Of a stretch of DNA of 64,000 nt, positions 60,443 through 64,000 are shown piece by piece (position 1 is the first letter of the stretch; every line of letters begins with the position of its first letter). The DNA comes from Camellia lanceoleosa (Eukaryota; Streptophyta; Magnoliopsida; Ericales; Theaceae). The notes beneath the pieces are model-generated. The model was given only the letters and a program-made list of their open reading frames with translations, was not told the DNA's origin and searched no databases. The translations under genes were made by a program, and so were the position numbers. Where the stretch lies: positions 153,146,246 to 153,210,245 of the forward strand of contig CM045763.1 of assembly GCA_025200525.1 (NCBI GenBank), written 5' to 3'.

Positions 60443-60457
60443 GTTGCCCCTCTTTGA
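60443..60457 (-). other. polypurine tract of the Tat-like element, copy 2
   Basis: On - TCAAAGAGGGGCAAC directly precedes the LTR start, as in copy 1 with one substitution. Confidence 0.75.
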
Positions 60458-60847
60458 CAGAACTCGAAAGTCAAGAAGTGATGGGAATGAATGTCAAAGC
60501 CCAGAGATGACCCATTTTTGACAAGGCCGAAGACTCAGACAAACAGGCAAGATAACAAAGAGATGCGCCCTCAGGCAAGGGCAACATGCAAATGACATGC
60601 ACAATGCCGAACGTAACTCATGATCATGCAAAGAGAGCTGTGATGAAGCAATTATGCAAAATAAATGCAACATTTTAAATGAATGTTATGCAAAGAAATG
60701 CTACAGCAAACTCGTACATAAGCAAGCAAACACGAACCAAGCTACATCTCATGCAGAAAGGATGTAAGAAAATTATACAATTCTCACCGCGTCTCACACG
60801 GAAAAGGCTAAAAGCGACTACCGAGAATACCCGGAGTCTCAAACACA

Positions 60848-61412
60848 ACACCTCTCAACGTATCACACGCAAAAGAGAAGAAAGCAACATCTCTCAGCGT
60901 ATCACACGTAGGAGAGGAAAAAACAACATCTCTCAGCGTATCACACGCAGGAGATGAAAAGGCGACACCTCTCAGCGTATCACACACAAGAGAGGAAAAG
61001 GCGACACCTCTCAGCGTATCACATGCAAGAGAGGGAAAGGTACACCTCTCAGCCTATCACACGCAGGAGAGGGAAGGTACACCTCTCTATGTATCACACG
61101 CGAGAGAGGAAAGGTACACCTCTCTGCGTATCACACGCGAGAGAGAAAAAGGTACACCTCTTAGCGTATCACACGCGAGAGAGGAAAAGGTACACCTCTC
61201 AGCGTATCACACGCGAGAGAGGAAAGGTTACACCTCTCAGCGTATCACACGCAAGAGAGAAAAGGTAAACCTCTCAGCGTATCACACGCGAGAGAGGAAA
61301 AGGTACACCTCTCGGATTACACGAGAGAGGAAGGTATATACCTCTCGGTATCACACGCGAGAGAGAAAAGGTACACCTCAGCAGCGTATCACATGCAAGA
61401 GAGGAAAAGGTA
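60848..61412. repeat. 37-38 bp hairpin-forming minisatellite, copy 2
   Basis: Fifteen units, same consensus as 23790-24320, with one more unit and different variants at the left end. The unit number difference shows the array changes between copies. Confidence 0.85.
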
Positions 61413-62339
61413 ACAGTACAAGCACTAAGGAGTTATATAAACATCGGAGTACACCCCAATGCTTCTAACAAGGGTGAAACGTAAACACCGAGCGCACCCG
61501 GGTGTTCCTAATCAAAACAAAACGAACTCAAAGGACAGGAAAGGTCTCACCTGGAATTCTTCTTAATGAACCGTACATACAATATCGTCTGGTTACACCA
61601 GCCTCAAATGAACCGTACATACAATATCGTGCCTGCATAAAAAAGAAACTCAATAGGTACAATATAGTAGAAACACATGTTCAATGTTACATCAAGATAC
61701 AATTCCAATGCGAGATAAACGCGTGCATATACAATGCAAGGGAAAAGGTGCATAGAAACGCAAGTGAAGAGGGCATAGCAGTGCAAGTGAAAAGTGCATA
61801 GCAATGCAAGTGAGAAAGCTGCAGTCTATGCAAAATTGATATACGTATTCTACACGACGAGTGCATGTTCGATGCAATGCAGCAGGTATGGACAATTCCT
61901 ACACAAACGTAAAAGCATACAAAATGCAATACGATGTGACGCACATACTCTGTGGAGACATTAGAACTTGTGTAATGCAATGCAACACAGCACACATTCC
62001 ATGCACAACAACAATGCATTTTCAATGCAACAACAATAACATGTTTGAAGTAAAATATCGAATAAGGAAATACACGCCTTAACGAGACCAATTCAAACGC
62101 AACCTCCGATTTACCTCTTGGAGGGGTCACAACGTACTTAAAAAGGATACGCCCTGCTCTTGACAAGTGACGATGAGCCATGCATTGAAGGCCTGAGTCG
62201 AAGTTGCCGCGGGGACATTTTGAGCCAAAAATAGTGAACCTTTCTTGCACTTTCTCGAGAACCAAAGACTCCAACCAGTCTGAAAAAACTCAGAGAGGAC
62301 AATGGGACCCTGAAGACCTCCTAGGAGAGTTGCAGACCA

Positions 62340-62456
62340 GTTGCCGACCACTTGTTGACCACCTAGGTGGTCGGTTGGCTAGAAAAACTGGTCGGCCGAC
62401 CAGTTTACCAAAATTGGGGCAGTTTGGTCTTTTAAAGGTTGACTCTTTAAATATAC
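62340..62456 (+). promoter_or_regulatory. putative PMD gene promoter, copy 2
   Basis: Two perfect 16 bp palindromes, GACCACCTAGGTGGTC (62357-62372) and CTGGTCGGCCGACCAG (62388-62403), precede TTTAAATATAC (62446-62456). The second contains overlapping inverted GCCGAC cores, the DRE/CRT element bound by DREB/CBF factors; binding is inferred, not shown. Confidence 0.55.
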
Positions 62457-62479
62457 AACTCCAAGTCACTTTTGGTCTC

Positions 62480-64000
62480 ACACCCAAGGCTGAAATACAC
62501 TTCTCTTTGCTCCTAGGAACTTTTCTCTCTCAGATCCACACTTTATATGCGTATTCCAACGCCTCTTGCGAAGTTGATTTGCAAAAGACTTTCGATTCTC
62601 TTCGTTTTGAACCGATCAAAATTTGTTTTTGAAGCTTCTTTCTCCATTTTCACCACTTGAGGTATGTTTCTCTCGAAGTTTAGCACCTTTTCCCGGGCTT
62701 TGACTTTCTTTGACTTTTTTCTCTTCCTGAGAGTTGACTTTTGTTGACTTTTTGCAATTTTGGCTCATTTCGCTCAATTTTGCACCTTTTTCAGATGGCT
62801 GACCACATTCCATACGATGGGAGTTCTCCACGAGTAGAGGACGAGCCTGACATTATGCCATTGCCGCCCAGGATTCGGCTTTTCGACCCGGAGAGGTACC
62901 ACCCTCAGGAGTACATACTACCACCGAGCACCTTTCATCATTTCACAGATTGTACGCGACAAGCACCCGCAGACTTGCTACTACGGGAGCCGAAGTCCCA
63001 CTTATCTCATCACGCGTGCGAGGTGCGTACTTTACTTTTATATTTTCTGCGATGTATTTTGTATTTCTTGCACATTTCATGCTTTCGCTATGTATTATAT
63101 CTGCTCGTTCTGAACACATTTACATACACAGGACTTCTGCTCATTCTAAACGCAACTCACACACAGCATCCCGTTCATTTGGCACACAGCTCATGCATAA
63201 CATTCTGCTCATTTGGCATGCAGCTCACAACATAATACTCTGTTCATTTGGCACGCAGCTCACAACACAGTATTCTGTTCATTTGGCACGTAGCTCACAA
63301 CACAACACTCTGTTCATTTGGCACGTAGCTCACACACAGTATTATGTTCATTTGGTACGTAGCTCACACATGGTATTCTGTTCATTTGGCACGCAGCTCA
63401 CACACAGTATTCTGTTCATTTGGCACACAGCTCACAATATAGTACTTTGTTCATTTGGCACGTAGCTCACAACACAGTACTTTGTTTATTTGGTATGCAG
63501 CTCACAACACAGTATTCTGTTCATTTGGCACGTAGCTCATACATAACATTCTGTTCATTCGGCACGCAGCTCACACAGAGTATTCTGTTCATTTGGAACG
63601 TAGGTGGCTTCCCGTTTCACTTGGGGATACGGACCGATCATCGCGAGGGAGTGGTACATAGAGCTCCCAGATGTTGTTCAACAGATTGTAGATGAGGCGG
63701 GGTTTAGCCCATTTTGTGTGGGGTTGTCGCATCTTCAGGCGAGCAGGACCCTCATGGATGCACTGGTAGAGAGATTGTGGGACACCACCAATTCCTTCCA
63801 TTTCTTTGCTACCGGGGACATGACGATGACCCCGTACAACTTTTCGATGCTGATGGGCCTCGACGTAGGAGGCTGACCAATCCCATACGATTTTGATATG
63901 GGCGAGTGGGAGGCAGCTTGGACTTATCTGCTCGGAGCCCATCCGCCAATCTACCGATCATCGTGCATGGTCAGGTACACCTAGTTTACAGAGCAGTACC
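62480..64000 (+). pseudogene. plant mobile domain (PMD) gene, antisense to the retroelement, copy 2 (runs off window)
   Basis: Exon 1 is untranslated and ends at 62661. The intron 62662-62794 ends TTTTTCAG directly before ATG at 62795. Exon 2 (62795-63022) encodes 76 residues, MADHIPYDGSSPRVEDEPD onward. Intron 2 (63023-63603) contains the 35 bp minisatellite. Exon 3 begins GTGGCTTCCCG at 63604 in phase and reads LPDVVQQIVDEAGFSPFC, ALVERLWDTTNSFHFF, MTMTPYNFSMLMGLDVGG, then after a TGA at 63874, TYLLGAHPPIYRSSCMVRYT, the core PMD signature. A TAG follows near 63983. Splice sites are consensus and frames better than in copy 1. Copy 1 lacks the TGA, so at least one stop is private to this copy. 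Transposon-borne PMD rather than the host MAIN-type gene, given the flanking LTR and PPT. Confidence 0.8.
63170..63603. repeat. 35 bp minisatellite inside the PMD intron, copy 2
   Basis: Thirteen units as in copy 1, with the last unit's TTTGGAACGTAG serving as the apparent intron acceptor. Units differ by point changes only, so the array length is stable between copies. Confidence 0.85.

Larger units (their letters stand above)
44343..64000 (+). repeat. second copy of 7335-26876 in direct orientation
   Basis: All landmarks of 7335-26876 recur in the same order and strand with an offset of about 37.0-37.1 kb: MUTYH and ABCA exons, solo LTR, - strand chromovirus, Tat LTR, minisatellite and PMD gene. 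Identity is very high in the middle, with scattered substitutions and two deletions of about 41 and 50 bp in the solo LTR. The first 2.3 kb (44343-46650) differ by many small indels. The match is cut by the gap at the left and by the window end at the right. Confidence 0.95.

Noticed and set aside
62950..63695. 171-codon and neighbouring open frames in copy 2
   Set aside because: Same repeat artefact; the real exon 3 starts at 63604 in another context.
1..64000. tRNA, rRNA or organelle insertion
   Set aside because: No cloverleaf, rRNA core or plastid/mitochondrial gene recognised on either strand by eye. The only tRNA-like string is the PBS at 29775.

Overview
This window is repeat-dominated nuclear DNA from a flowering plant. 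The evidence is plant-type Ty3/gypsy retroelements (a chromovirus family and a Tat/Ogre-like family with very long LTRs), a plant mobile domain (PMD) gene, a MULE-type MITE, and exon fragments matching plant AFC2 kinase, MUTYH glycosylase and ABCA transporter genes. I see no intact host gene and no tRNA, rRNA, CRISPR or bacterial feature.

Layout. 1-1465: unassigned DNA holding an 803 bp MITE with a perfect 9 bp target duplication. 1466-6312: 3' half of a decayed chromovirus on + (reverse transcriptase, RNase H, integrase, PPT, 3' LTR). 6313-15238: a mosaic of host gene fragments in one orientation (AFC2 exon 1, a MUTYH exon, several ABCA exons) interrupted by a 3.7 kb solo LTR. 15239-18490: a second chromovirus on -, deleted so that reverse transcriptase is fused to LTR sequence, and cut in gag by a Tat-type LTR. 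18499-34826: Tat-type material on -: 3' LTR (18499-23393), PPT, a hairpin-forming minisatellite, an antisense intron-containing PMD gene, leader, PBS matching tRNA-Arg, and a 5 kb LTR (29793-34826). 34827-44242: a second Tat internal region on - (integrase, RNase H, RT, protease, leader) running into a further LTR that stops at an assembly gap of 100 N (44243-44342).

44343-64000 repeats 7335-26876 in the same order and orientation, about 37.0 kb away. The core is nearly identical, but there are real indels and substitutions, so this is either two haplotypes placed in tandem by the assembler or a true segmental duplication. Roughly 24.8-46.7 kb looks like poorly polished sequence. Where it overlaps the other copy, differences cluster at CAG/CTG/CCGG sites, a pattern I read as long-read basecalling error at CHG-methylated cytosines. 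Coding calls in that zone are therefore low resolution.

How the parts fit. The Tat elements supply gag-pol (34.8-43 kb) and, separately, the 3' region with the antisense PMD gene (23.4-28.7 kb). A palindrome with paired GCCGAC cores occurs both in the LTR U3 and just upstream of the PMD gene, suggesting shared regulation. The gene-fragment mosaic is the most notable host-derived content and looks like multi-gene capture by a transposon.
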